A stretch of DNA of 64,000 nt from Alicyclobacillus fastidiosus (lineage in GTDB: Bacteria > Bacillota > Bacilli > Alicyclobacillales > Alicyclobacillaceae). The stretch lies in the NCBI RefSeq assembly GCF_026651875.1, contig NZ_CP104067.1, positions 5,136,501 to 5,200,500 of the forward strand, given 5' to 3'. Below, piece after piece: positions 8,999 to 17,938 of the stretch. The notes under the pieces were generated by a model. It did no database searches and was not told where the DNA came from. It saw only the letters and a list, made by a program, of their open reading frames with translations. Position 1 is the stretch's first letter; each line of letters opens with the position of its first letter. The position numbers and the translations under genes were made by a program.

Positions 8999-10519
8999 TC
9001 AGGAGAAGACCGGATCCTTCAAGTCTTCGAGCTTGACCAACGAATGGTCCGCAACCTCCTTGTGGAGGCTGTTTCCGTGAGCGTCCATGGTGACGATGGC
9101 TGGGAAGCCGTCGACCTCCAGATGCCACATCGCTTCCGGAACGCCAAACTCGTCAATGAGGTCCACCCCGCGAACCGACTTCACGCAGTGGGCGTAAAAC
9201 TGCGCGGCACCACCGATGGCGTTCAGGTAGACCGCCCCTGACTTCTTGAGGCCATCCGACGTCTTTTGACCCATGCCGCCCTTGCCAATCACCGCACGTA
9301 TGCCGAACTTCTCGATGATGTCGGCCTGATAGGGCTCCTCGCGGGAACTCGTGGTAGGACCTGCGGCTTTGACGTGCCACGTTCCGTCGTCGTCCTGGAG
9401 CATAACTGGGCCACAGTGATAGATGATTCCACCCGTGAGGTCGACGGGCGCGTCGTGCTTCATCAGGTACTTGTGAATCTCGTCGCGCCCCGTGTGCATC
9501 TCGCCCTTGATGAGGACCACGTCGCCGACTTTGAGCGCGCGAATCTGCTCTTCTGTGATGGGGGCTTGGAGCACGATGGCGTCGTCGGTCGAGAACGCGT
9601 GCTCTGGGCGCTCCATTTTTTCCTCGGAGTCGCGATAGAGCCATTCTTTGATCTCGCCGGTATTCGCATCGAGCACGACGCCGAGGCGTCGATAGGCCCA
9701 ACAGTTGTACGCCACAGAGACGTAAAAGCTCGCTGGTATCCGGTTGCGAATGCCCACTTTACAGCCGAGCAGCGACACCTTCCCGCCAAAACCCATGGTG
9801 CCGATGTCGAGCCGGTTTGCCGTCTCGAGGATGTAATTCTCGAGTTCAGCCAATGTCTCGTTGGGATTCACGTCGTCGACGGGGCGGAACAATTGTTCCT
9901 TGGCGAGATCATACCCGGAAGTCCGGTCTCCCCCGATGCCTACACCGATAAACCCGGCGCTGCATCCTTGGCCTTGCGCCTGATAGACTGCGTGGAGAAT
10001 ACATTTGCGCACGCCTTCCAAATCGCGCCCAGCCCGTCCGAGCCCAGGAAGTTCCGTGGGCAGCGCGTACTGGATGTTCTTGTTTTCACATCCGCCACCC
10101 TTGAGGATGAGCTTAACTTCCACATCGTCTCGTTCCCATTGGTGGAAGTGAACGACCGGCACCCCTTCACCGAGGTTGTTGCCGGTGTTTTTGCCGGTCA
10201 GGGGATCAACCGAGTTGGGACGGAGTTTGCCCAACTTTGTCGCCTCGACGATGGCCGCTTCAATATCTCGTTGAAACTGAATCTGATTAAAACCTACCGG
10301 ACAATGGACGACAAACGTCGGCATCCCCGTATCCTGACAAATAGGTTGTACATCTTCTTCGGCAGAGACGATATTGTCGACGATGGTATTGAGTGCCAGT
10401 GCCGCACGCGTACCAAATTCCTCCTGCAATTGCGCCTTTTTAATCGCGCGGCGTACGTCTGGCGGCAGATTCGTTGACGTTTCCGTGATCAGTTGTAGCA
10501 AGCTCTCTTTTGCTGCCAC
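8999..10519 (-). CDS. fumA: Fumarate hydratase class I, [4Fe-4S] single-chain type
   Basis: A 506-residue single-chain class I fumarase that hydrates fumarate to malate in the TCA cycle using a [4Fe-4S] cluster. Visible landmarks are PICQDTGMP, GGGCENKN, GQGCSAGFIGVGIGGDR and, in the C-terminal beta domain, GIIYHCGPV and GKGGMGQKT; the conserved cysteines fit cluster ligands. The start is GTG at 10519, with GAGGAGG 7 bases upstream; an out-of-frame ATG overlaps it by one base. Most Bacilli use the iron-free class II enzyme (FumC), so class I is notable in an aerobe-like genome. It is monocistronic as far as seen. Confidence 0.95.
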   Translation of the reverse strand: MAAKESLLQLITETSTNLPPDVRRAIKKAQLQEEFGTRAALALNTIVDNIVSAEEDVQPICQDTGMPTFVVHCPVGFNQIQFQRDIEAAIVEATKLGKLRPNSVDPLTGKNTGNNLGEGVPVVHFHQWERDDVEVKLILKGGGCENKNIQYALPTELPGLGRAGRDLEGVRKCILHAVYQAQGQGCSAGFIGVGIGGDRTSGYDLAKEQLFRPVDDVNPNETLAELENYILETANRLDIGTMGFGGKVSLLGCKVGIRNRIPASFYVSVAYNCWAYRRLGVVLDANTGEIKEWLYRDSEEKMERPEHAFSTDDAIVLQAPITEEQIRALKVGDVVLIKGEMHTGRDEIHKYLMKHDAPVDLTGGIIYHCGPVMLQDDDGTWHVKAAGPTTSSREEPYQADIIEKFGIRAVIGKGGMGQKTSDGLKKSGAVYLNAIGGAAQFYAHCVKSVRGVDLIDEFGVPEAMWHLEVDGFPAIVTMDAHGNSLHKEVADHSLVKLEDLKDPVFS

Positions 10520-10666
10520 ATGTATTCCTCCTCTCGCAATCCCCATTGCGAACAGCAATAACCACCAGATAGTATAACACGATCCGCCCCCGCACACCGA
10601 ACACTCGAGGACGTTCGCACACAATCTGGTGGAAGCGTAGAAGGTCTATGGAAAAGGAATCCGATT

Positions 10667-12014
10667 TTATTCTTGGTCGGTGTCAAGCGGCTTGTCTCTG
10701 TGAATCAAATCCGCCCACGTCTCCCGAGCTACGACCAAACGCGCTTTGCCGTTGGCAGCGAACACCACAGCTGGTTTCGGAATTCGGTTGTAGTGACTGG
10801 CCATGCTGTAGTTGTATGCACCCGTCGCGAAGACGGCCAGGATGTCGCCCGGCTTCGGATTCGGCAGGGCCGCGTCCCAAATGAGCATATCTCCACTCTC
10901 ACAGCACTTCCCGGCCACCGACCAGGTATCCTCGGGCTGTGCATCGGCCCGGTTGGCGTACAGGGCGTGGTATTTCGCGCCGTAGAGGGCCAACCGCGGA
11001 TTGTCCGTCATCCCGCCGTCGACTGCCAGGTAGTTGCGGATCCCTGGAATGCGCTTTTGGCTCCCCACTCGATACAGTGTCGTCCCGGCAGGCCCCGCAA
11101 TGCTCCGGCCCGGTTCAATCCAGAGTACGGGCAGTTCGAGGTGCCGCTTTGCGAACGCCTTGCGCGCCGCGGCGATGATGGCAGACAGCGTGTCGGATAC
11201 AGCCGGGGCGTCCTCCGTTGTGTAGCGAATCCCAAAGCCCCCCCACATTCAACACCGAGAGCGGTAGATTCAATTGCTCGACGCCATACTGATACAGTTC
11301 TGCCAACCGTTCAACCGCCACGACGAAGCCGTCTGCGTCAAAAATCTGCGATCCGATGTGCGAATGCAGCCCGACGCATCGCAAGTTCTCTGCGCCCGCC
11401 AACTGGCGCAAAGCGGTGTGGGCTTGGTCACTAGCGAGATCGAACCCGAATTTGCTGTCCTGTCCGCCAGTCGCAATGAACTCGTGCGTGTGTGCCTCGA
11501 CACCTGGGGCGACGCGGATGAGCACATCCACTTCGCGCTGACTTGCGGCCGCGATATCTTGAAGGAGTGCGAGTTCGTAGAAGTTGTCGACGATGATGGC
11601 GCCGACGCCAGCATCCACCGCAAATTGCAGTTCCTCTGGCGTTTTGTTATTGCCGTGCAGATGGATTGCACTCGCTGGCACGCCGCTTTCGAGCGCGGTG
11701 AACAGTTCCCCTCCGGAAACGACGTCGATGCCGCAGCCTTCCGCGTGCACCAATTGACACATCGCGAGCGTGCAAAACGCCTTGCTGGCATAGGAAATTT
11801 GATATGGAATGCGCTCGCGCAAAAAGACTTCATGAAATGCGCGGATGGTGGAACGGATGAGCTGCTCATCGTAGACAATTAAAGGGGTACCATACGATTT
11901 GGCCAGTTCGACTGTATCGCACCCTCCGATTTGTAGATGGTGATTTTCGTCGATTTGAATCGCCTGTAGCGGTTCTGAACCGACCATGACCGCAGTTTGC
12001 TCCTCGAACCTCAT
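10667..12014 (-). pseudogene. lysA: Diaminopimelate decarboxylase, reading frame broken at a G7 run
   Basis: Last step of lysine synthesis, a PLP enzyme (meso-DAP to lysine). The 5' part (from ATG 12014, GGGAG 9 bases upstream) encodes the PLP lysine in SYASKAF (Lys78) and HSHIGSQI, then reads LNVGG and leaves frame. The 3' part in another frame continues FGIRYT, WIEPGRSI, CCESGD and ends at TAA 10667. The break is exactly at seven Cs on the plus strand (11238-11244). Family proteins have GGGFGI here. One base fewer restores NVGGFGIRY; two more give NVGGGFGIRY. Everything else is intact, so this may be a sequencing/assembly error or a recent slippage mutation rather than an old pseudogene. 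Confidence 0.9.
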
Positions 12015-12123
12015 CTCTATCCGCTCCCTCGCTAGCTCCAGAAGAAACCTCTTTTCTTTAATGCACTACTATAACACAGCGCACACAAAGCTGCATATGG
12101 TTCGATGACTGGAAAAGTTGGGC

Positions 12124-12151
12124 GAAAAAAATGGCCCGGCGTGCGGGCCCA
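12124..12151 (-). terminator. Rho-independent terminator after the coat-like genes
   Basis: On the minus strand a GGCCCG/CGGGCC hairpin is followed directly by a run of seven T. It lies 30 bases past the stop of the 12180-12515 gene. Confidence 0.88.
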
Positions 12152-12179
12152 GGAAAAGTTGAGATGCGGAGATTTACGC

Positions 12180-12515
12180 TTACTGGAACTGACCTTGGGG
12201 AAACTGGCTCTTGTATCCTTGGAACTTACTCGCCGTCTGCTGGATCTTCTGCGCATCGGCTTTCTCCACTTTGTACCAGCCCTTTTGGAACATCAGGTTA
12301 TACGCGTTCCTCGCCAACGTGTGGTTCTCCGTCAGCACCTGCATGACGTCTTGAAACAGCGCGTCGTGACTCGCCTCGCGAGTTGCGATGTTGAAGCTGT
12401 CCGTCAGGTACTTCTCCGTGGAGAGCACGTCGTTCAGGTAATCGCGGTCGTTCATTTCAAGTGTCTTTGGCACTTGCTGTTCGGGATTTTGCACAACCGA
12501 GTTGTTGTTCGCCAT
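12180..12515 (-). CDS. CotF-like spore coat protein
   Basis: About 111 residues resembling the CotF/coat family: a helical, Gln- and Tyr-rich C-terminus (YKSQFPQGQF) and the central motif NDRDYLNDVLSTEKYLTDSFNIA seen in these four-helix, ferritin-like proteins of the outer spore. The function is structural and not defined further. The start is uncertain between GTG 12521 and ATG 12515; GGGAG lies 10 bases before the ATG. The similarly organised gene at 12543-12833 lies just upstream on the same strand, so the two probably form one sporulation-expressed unit ending at the terminator near 12124. Confidence 0.8.
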   Translation of the reverse strand: MANNNSVVQNPEQQVPKTLEMNDRDYLNDVLSTEKYLTDSFNIATREASHDALFQDVMQVLTENHTLARNAYNLMFQKGWYKVEKADAQKIQQTASKFQGYKSQFPQGQFQ

Positions 12516-12542
12516 CCTCACAAGTCTCCCTTCCCGCGCAAT

Positions 12543-12833
12543 TTATTGTAGGCTCTTGCCGGCGTTCGCCGTTTGTGTCTGATTCTGACAATGTTTTAAA
12601 AGCAAATCGTACTGCTTTTGGTGGGTCTGGCACGCTTGTTGAATAAACTGCCGAACCTGCGGATCTGTGCACTCCTTGGTGTAGTGGTGAAACTTTTTGA
12701 TGGCTCCGTGTAACCACGACAGCTGATCTGCCAAATAATCCAGGTCTTTCCCTGAGATTATGGCTGGCGGGGTTTGGAGGCCTTGACTTCCTTGCTTCAT
12801 CTGTCCCTGACTCTGTTCAGCTTGAGCCTGCAC
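12543..12833 (-). CDS. Small coat-like protein (CotF-related, helical)
   Basis: A 96-residue protein, Gln-rich at the N-terminus and helical afterwards, with DLDYLADQLSWLHGAIKKFHHY and CQTHQKQYDLLLKHCQNQ. This pattern fits small CotF-like/ferritin-like spore proteins found in tandem in Alicyclobacillus-type genomes. The open frame extends upstream, but GTG 12833 is preferred because GGAGGAG lies 7 bases before it. It is 27 bases upstream of the other coat-like gene and probably co-transcribed with it. The function is inferred from family resemblance only. Confidence 0.7.
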   Translation of the reverse strand: MQAQAEQSQGQMKQGSQGLQTPPAIISGKDLDYLADQLSWLHGAIKKFHHYTKECTDPQVRQFIQQACQTHQKQYDLLLKHCQNQTQTANAGKSLQ

Positions 12834-13025
12834 GAAATCTCCTCCTTGTCTGTTTGAGCTCGTCTTGTAGTATGCCGCCCATACGCGCGCGACATGCTGG
12901 AGGAAATGGGTTGTGTGAAACAGGCCTGCGCCAGCACGAAGTCGCACCGGGCAGCCCTGTATAAGGAGACCCCATTTGTTGAACGCTAACTTCGAAAAAA
13001 TGCCAGATTCCCCAAGGGAGGTTGG

Positions 13026-13247
13026 ATGCCGATGAGGTGGAATGCAATAGACTGGATTGCATGGGTTTTACTAGTTATTGGGGGATTGAACTGGGGATTG
13101 ATTGGCTTCTTCAATTTCAACCTCGTCGATACACTGCTGGGCACGATGTCTGGTTTGAGCCGGACCATCTACGCGATTGTAGGCCTCGCCGCACTTTGGC
13201 AACTGGTCGCCGTGATCGCAAGGTCCGGCACGCGCAGCGACGCGTAG
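13026..13247 (+). CDS. DUF378 family two-helix membrane protein
   Basis: A 73-residue protein with two hydrophobic helices. The first contains IDWIAWVLLVIGGLNWGLIG, a hallmark of DUF378; the second is TIYAIVGLAALWQLV. The family is widespread and small, with no established function. GGGAGG is 4 bases before ATG 13026 and 10 before ATG 13032, so either Met may be used. A long inverted repeat follows the gene. Confidence 0.85.
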   Translation: MPMRWNAIDWIAWVLLVIGGLNWGLIGFFNFNLVDTLLGTMSGLSRTIYAIVGLAALWQLVAVIARSGTRSDA

Positions 13248-13268
13248 CGCGTCATACAGACGAGCGAA

Positions 13269-13323
13269 AACAGGCTGATGTACGGTGAGGATCCACTCGA
13301 GATCTCACCGTACGTCAGCCTGT
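13269..13323. terminator. Long inverted repeat between DUF378 gene and panD (probable terminator)
   Basis: Two ~24-base arms, from AACAGGCTGATGTACGG to CCGTACGTCAGCCTGTT, pair almost perfectly around a 6-base loop, with one G-T wobble and one bulge. It sits between convergent genes. It has no T tract, so termination is inferred from position and stem strength. Confidence 0.6.
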
Positions 13324-13367
13324 TCGCGCAACATTTCATCATCGTAATAGTTAGGGATACAAGCCGA

Positions 13368-13754
13368 TCACACAAACGTCGTGCGCGGGTCTTCGGAGTG
13401 GACGAGTTCCGCAATCGTGTTATCGCGATTCATAAACGCTACTTTTGGCTCAAAATCCGCCAGTTCCGCCTCCGACATCAGAGCAAACGCCATGATGATG
13501 ACGAGGTCCCCTGGTTGAACCAAACGGGCCGCCGCACCATTGACGCAAATTTGTCCGCTCCCTGGCTCGCCGAGGATGGCGTACGTTTCAAAACGCTCGC
13601 CGTTGTTGTTATTTACAACCAGTACCTTCTCGTTCGGCAAAATGTCCACAGCTTCCAGAAGATCTGGATCTATGGTGATGCTGCCTACGTAATTGAGGTC
13701 TGCTTCTGTCACTGTTGCCCGGTGGATTTTTGACTTCAACATCGATCTGAACAT
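13368..13754 (-). CDS. panD: Aspartate 1-decarboxylase
   Basis: A 128-residue pyruvoyl-dependent enzyme making beta-alanine for pantothenate and CoA. The self-cleavage site is visible as YVGSITID, cutting Gly24-Ser25 so that Ser25 becomes the pyruvoyl group; NGAAARL and GDLVIIMA follow. Length is normal. The start is ATG 13754 (AAGGA upstream, a rather long spacing); the ATG four codons later is possible. It is separated from panB/panC, which lie 8 kb away in their own operon. Confidence 0.97.
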   Translation of the reverse strand: MFRSMLKSKIHRATVTEADLNYVGSITIDPDLLEAVDILPNEKVLVVNNNNGERFETYAILGEPGSGQICVNGAAARLVQPGDLVIIMAFALMSEAELADFEPKVAFMNRDNTIAELVHSEDPRTTFV

Positions 13755-13928
13755 AGGTTCAAATCAGTCCTTCCATGGAGCGCAGTTCTATCCCACTACG
13801 CACCAGCAGTAGAACGCCATGCGGCTGTCCTCCAACAGATAAGTATACAGTTGTGCCTTGCATCCGCCAACACCCAAGAACTGTTTACCCTTCCTCTGCG
13901 GGCCGTGAACGATGGCTTGAAATGCCCT

Positions 13929-14396
13929 CTATTGAATCGGGATGCCTGCCCGGCCATTCAATTTCACCGCTCGATACCAAGCGATGAAAAATGATTCTAA
14001 CCCTCTGCGAATGGCCGGCTCTAAAAATTCCCCCTGAAAAACCACGCGTTCATCTGTCCAATCCGCCCACAGCCCGTTTTGGTTCGGCAGTTGTTCCCAG
14101 TTTCCGTCTGCCACCGTCACCTCAACCGAGCCAGCTTTGCACGTCGTTTTGACGATAAAGCGCGGAGTATTGAAATGTGCGTCGAAAAATCCCGCTACGA
14201 GCCCTGGATTCTTGCCGCCTGTGACACTGACCTCGAGATCTTGATCGGCGCGCAAAAAGTCATTCGCAAGGTTGCGCAACAACCCTTCAACCTCGGCGTC
14301 CGGTGCCATTCCTGCCGCGTGTTTTGTCGACTCTGACTGCCCCATCATAGTAGCCGACGCTCGTATATCGGCAATCGCTTGCTGTAAATCCTCCAT
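13929..14396 (-). CDS. Hypothetical protein, 155 residues
   Basis: Not recognised. It is a soluble, mildly acidic protein with no signal peptide or membrane segment. The N-terminal ~35 residues are Met/Ser/Ala-rich and probably helical; the remainder alternates strands, with DAHFNTPRFIVKTTCKAGSVEVTV and a Trp-rich stretch (NGLWADWTDERVVF). GGAGGGTGG immediately upstream of ATG 14396 supports real translation. It is a single gene upstream of panD on the same strand, with a 174-base gap, so cotranscription is possible but unproven. Confidence 0.7.
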   Translation of the reverse strand: MEDLQQAIADIRASATMMGQSESTKHAAGMAPDAEVEGLLRNLANDFLRADQDLEVSVTGGKNPGLVAGFFDAHFNTPRFIVKTTCKAGSVEVTVADGNWEQLPNQNGLWADWTDERVVFQGEFLEPAIRRGLESFFIAWYRAVKLNGRAGIPIQ

Positions 14397-14829
14397 GAAC
14401 CACCCTCCGCTCGCCTTTTACTGGGATATTGTCCATTTCGGGCCGAAATGATGCGTGACACATCCCCATTTTGGAACACTGGACCCAGGTACAGACCGGA
14501 TCAATTCGCGTGCGACGACACCCATCGACAACCGGGGTCATTCCGTCCCCTTGCAAAACGAGATCTCGATTGACACCTCCCCCTTCGGTCACTATGCTGA
14601 AGGCAATACTTGTGAAGGGAGTGCGAACAGCGTGAAGCCATTTTCTTGGCAGTATTATCTACGCCAATTTGGACCTGCAGTGGCCTTCAACGGGATAAGT
14701 CTGCCCTTTTTCGGCGATTCCGGCTGTTCGTGCTTCTAAACACGGTCCTCTCAGAGAAGCGTATCCAGTTTCGTCGCCGCGTCAGGGCTAGTCAACGACG
14801 TGCGCTGTCTCGAAACGGAGGATACCCCC

Positions 14830-15644
14830 ATGCAAATTCACCATACGCTTACACTGTATCGTCGCAACATCACGCTGCTTTATGTATTCCAAGCGACCTC
14901 CCACCTTGGTTTGACGGAGCGCTCTGGGTCATCTATTGGCAGCACAGGGGCGTTAGCCTGTTTGTCATTGGCCTCTTGGAAGCGCTATTGCACCTCGTCT
15001 CCCTCACTCTCGACATCCCGATGGGGATTGTGGCCGACCGCGTCGGTTGGAAATACACCCTGAGCTTGAGCGGTCTCGCAGGTTGCCTGTACTGCGGGTT
15101 CTCACTGCTGCCCAGCACAACGCTGTTTGGTGCGTTCGCGGCGTTTGCCTTTCGCGGCCTTCAACTGACGCTGGCGAACGGAAGTGACATGGCCATCACC
15201 TTCGAGACGGTGGCATCGGCAGGGTCAACCAGGATTACGCGGTGGCTCCGAGTACCTGGCGTCGCGGCGGTCACCGCGAGTGGGATGGCCCTCTTCGCCT
15301 GGCTTCTGCCTGTCGGCAAGGGGGTAGGGTTCCTCTTGGCGCAGGCGACAGGCAGCGCCGCCGATCCGCTCATCGACCAACGCCTGAACACTATTCTCCC
15401 AAACGAAGTACGAGCAACATTGTTGTCCGGGAACTCCACCGCGTTTTCCCTGTTTATGGTGGTTGTATTCCCGTCGTTCGGCTTATTGGCCGAACGCGTC
15501 GGGACCGATGCAGCCTATCGCGGGTGCAGTGCAGTGCTCGCGGTCGCCGTCGCGGTGCCCTTGCTTGTGTGGGTCGGAACGCGGTGGCTACGCCGCAACG
15601 GTTCCTCACGCGCGCGGGTATCCAATGAATCACTGGAGGATTGA
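14830..15644 (+). pseudogene. Decayed major facilitator superfamily transporter
   Basis: The 5' end has a convincing start, ATG 14830 with GGAGG 8 bases upstream, and begins MQIHHTLTLYRRNITLLYVFQATSHLG. Within the short T run near 14911 the frame changes; adding one T would give HLGFDGALWVIYWQHRG, the usual first loop of this MFS subfamily. The remaining frame runs to 15644 with the motif-A-like IVADRVGWKYT. It is far too short: after about five helices it jumps to the late segment DPLIDQRLNTILPNEVRATLLSGNS, so roughly the middle third (about four helices) is missing. One frameshift plus an internal deletion make it non-functional. Confidence 0.8.
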
Positions 15645-15677
15645 TTTCAAAGGGACAGCCTTACGGCAACACAAACA

Positions 15678-15719
15678 TGGGACCTACAGGCGCATTTTTG
15701 CATTCGCCTGTAGGTCCCA
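15678..15719. terminator. Strong bidirectional hairpin after prsA-like gene
   Basis: A perfect 15-bp stem (TGGGACCTACAGGCG with its complement) surrounds a T/A-containing loop. It lies between the MFS remnant and the convergent foldase gene. T tracts outside the stem are weak. Confidence 0.75.
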
Positions 15720-15781
15720 CATTCGTTCCTAGTCCCGGATTTCCCCCGTGCAGAGCCAGTCGGGAAATCTGTCGTACATCA

Positions 15782-16747
15782 TTACTGCATGCTGGACGAC
15801 GAGGAGGTCTGAGGATTTTCAATCGAGTCCTTGACCTGTGCATAGCTGCTGTCGAGGATTTGAATGTTGCCCTTCTTCGCCAAGGACGCGTACAGTTCCT
15901 GCGGCGCCTCGGCATTTTGTTCCTTCAAAGCGGTCGTGATTTCACTCTTCGCTTCGGCCAACGTGGGCGTCTTCGCCGGCGTGATACTGGTCACTTCAAT
16001 CAATTCGTAACCATTGCTGACCTTGATTGGAGCACTGACCTGCCCCAGCTTCAACTTGAACGCCTGAGATGCGATCTCCGGGTACTCTTGCGACAACGTC
16101 GACTGAGTGAACGTACCCATCGCCCCACCCTTGGACTTGGTCACACTGTCAATAGACGACGACTTCGCCAGGGAAGCAAACGTCTTACCTTGGCTCAACT
16201 GGCTAGTTATGTCTTTGGCCTTCGACTCGGAGGACACGACGATATCCGAAATTGCCCTTTGTTCCGGTGTCGTGAGGCTCGCCTTGTTCTTGTTGTAATA
16301 ATCCTGGATCTGCTTGTCCGTCACCTTGACCTGGCTCTCCGCAAGCTTCTGTCCGAGGACCTCTACCTTCAATTGGGTAAGCAGTTGGTCCTTGGTCATG
16401 TGGCTCTGCTCCAGCATCTGGTTGAGTTGACTATCACTCGTGATGCCATTCTGCTCCTCGAGCCCTTGCAAGGCCTGGTTGACTTCCGAATTTGAAGCCG
16501 TGATTTTCTGCTGTTGCGCCGCATCGAGGACCAATTGGTTCGTAATGAGCTGCGACAGCATACTCGACCCTGCGTACGCCTCGGATTCAGCTAACAACTG
16601 GGACCGGGTAATTGGCGTGCCGTCAACCTTTGCTACGATAGAGTTGCGGTTCTGTGATGCCGATGTGCCATACCATACACCGCCGACGATGACTGCACCG
16701 ACAAGTGCGCCAATCACCGGCGAAAGGATCGATTTCACTGCGACCAA
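15782..16747 (-). CDS. PrsA-like extracytoplasmic foldase (parvulin-type peptidyl-prolyl isomerase)
   Basis: A 321-residue protein with an N-terminal hydrophobic anchor (ILSPVIGALVGAVIVGGVWY, residues ~7-28), a SurA/trigger-factor-like helical region (VDGTPITRSQLLAES), a PpiC/parvulin domain at about residues 165-255 (AISDIVVSSESKAKDI, GGAMGTFT, PIKVSNGYELIEV) and a Ser-rich tail. It would help fold secreted proteins on the outer face of the membrane. Unlike classical PrsA there is no lipobox cysteine, so anchoring is by a transmembrane helix rather than lipid. The start is TTG 16747, with GGAGG 7 bases upstream. Confidence 0.88.
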   Translation of the reverse strand: MVAVKSILSPVIGALVGAVIVGGVWYGTSASQNRNSIVAKVDGTPITRSQLLAESEAYAGSSMLSQLITNQLVLDAAQQQKITASNSEVNQALQGLEEQNGITSDSQLNQMLEQSHMTKDQLLTQLKVEVLGQKLAESQVKVTDKQIQDYYNKNKASLTTPEQRAISDIVVSSESKAKDITSQLSQGKTFASLAKSSSIDSVTKSKGGAMGTFTQSTLSQEYPEIASQAFKLKLGQVSAPIKVSNGYELIEVTSITPAKTPTLAEAKSEITTALKEQNAEAPQELYASLAKKGNIQILDSSYAQVKDSIENPQTSSSSSMQ

Positions 16748-16948
16748 TGTGCTGCCTCCTAAATATCATCTTGTGCCAACGTACCAAACGTATATGGAAA
16801 TTTCCTTGAAAAACCCATTTTGCACATGCTGAAATCTTACCACGCCCGTCAATCCTGTTCACGCCTAATCTTGTTCCAGTGTCCTCACACCAAGCACCAA
16901 AGGTCTGCACGGCGCATATATGAGTGGCTAAGAAGTGAGGGATGCGAT

Positions 16949-17938
16949 ATGTTGCGTAAGGCGTGGTATGCGGTGTGCCCGTCGTCAGATGTCGCCGCAG
17001 AGCCGAAAAAGGTCACGGTGAATAGCCGTGATTACGTATTGTATCGGGACAAGACCGGGCGCATGGCCACATGTGACGGCTTTTGTCCACACCGCGGGTG
17101 CGATTTATCACTCGGTTCGCTGCACGAAGGTGACCTCATTTGTCCATTTCATGGCTGGCATTTTGACGCGACGGGAAGATGTACACACATTCCCGCAAAT
17201 AAGTCGGGAACACGGATCCCGTCTGCCTATCGATTGAACACCTATCCCGTGGCGGAGTGCGCTGGACTCGTGTGGCTCTATACACAACCAATCCTCGACA
17301 CGACAGCCGCCGCTCCGTTTGTAACATTTGCGGACCTACTACACGACGACTGGCAATACGTTTCGTTTCAGCAGACGTGGCAAGCACATTTCACGCGAGC
17401 CGTCGAAAGCGCCCTCGATGTGTCGCACTTGCCGTTTGTTCACCCTGAAACGACCGGTACTGACGTCGATCCCACCGTGACCGGCCCAGATTACACCGTG
17501 AGCGGCAGCCGCATTGTCATCCACCCCACCCCATTTGCGCCGTCACACCCAATGGAGCCAATTAACCCTGTCCAGGAGGCCAGTTCGCGAACCGAAATTG
17601 AACTGCGCTTTCCGAATCAGTGGATCATTCGTACCCCCTTTGGCAATGACGGGATCATGTGTACGTTTCTCACATTCACACCGGTTCACGACGACGTGAC
17701 AAACATTTTCGGCATTGTGATGCGCAATTTCGATCTCGACGCGTCCTGGATGGACGCCTTTCACATCGACCACACGTGGCGCGTCATGGAACAAGACCAG
17801 CACATCGTGGAAAGCCTGCGGCCTCGCGTCGCGCCTTTCCAACTGCAAGACGAACGCCACGTCCCATCCGATGTGCCGGCCATCCGCTTCCGCGTCATGT
17901 TGCGCCATGCCCTGAAAGAGGAACAAGGAGGAATTTGA
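16949..17938 (+). CDS. Rieske-type non-heme iron oxygenase, alpha-subunit-like
   Basis: A 329-residue cytoplasmic oxygenase. The N-terminal Rieske domain has complete [2Fe-2S] ligands: Cys46-X-His48 in FCPHRGC and Cys65-X2-His68 in CPFHGWHF. The C-terminal catalytic domain contains the mononuclear iron motif DVSHLPFVHPE (D-x2-H-x4-H). Such enzymes hydroxylate or demethylate aromatic or related substrates and need a separate reductase, which is not seen nearby; the substrate cannot be predicted. The start is ATG 16949 with GAGGG upstream; the frame is open further 5' but unlike the family there. The next gene begins directly at its stop codon. Confidence 0.88.
   Translation: MLRKAWYAVCPSSDVAAEPKKVTVNSRDYVLYRDKTGRMATCDGFCPHRGCDLSLGSLHEGDLICPFHGWHFDATGRCTHIPANKSGTRIPSAYRLNTYPVAECAGLVWLYTQPILDTTAAAPFVTFADLLHDDWQYVSFQQTWQAHFTRAVESALDVSHLPFVHPETTGTDVDPTVTGPDYTVSGSRIVIHPTPFAPSHPMEPINPVQEASSRTEIELRFPNQWIIRTPFGNDGIMCTFLTFTPVHDDVTNIFGIVMRNFDLDASWMDAFHIDHTWRVMEQDQHIVESLRPRVAPFQLQDERHVPSDVPAIRFRVMLRHALKEEQGGI

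Noticed and set aside
9266..10477. Long plus-strand open frame of about 400 codons across the fumarase gene
   Set aside because: Antisense shadow of fumA; the opposite frame has clear motifs and a strong start, this one has none.
10667..12014. Two separate genes instead of one lysA
   Set aside because: The two frames join exactly at a homopolymer within one conserved motif and together equal one full-length enzyme.
14455..14739. Possible 94-codon gene before the MFS remnant
   Set aside because: No ribosome binding site, odd composition, and it overlaps the leader of a pseudogene.
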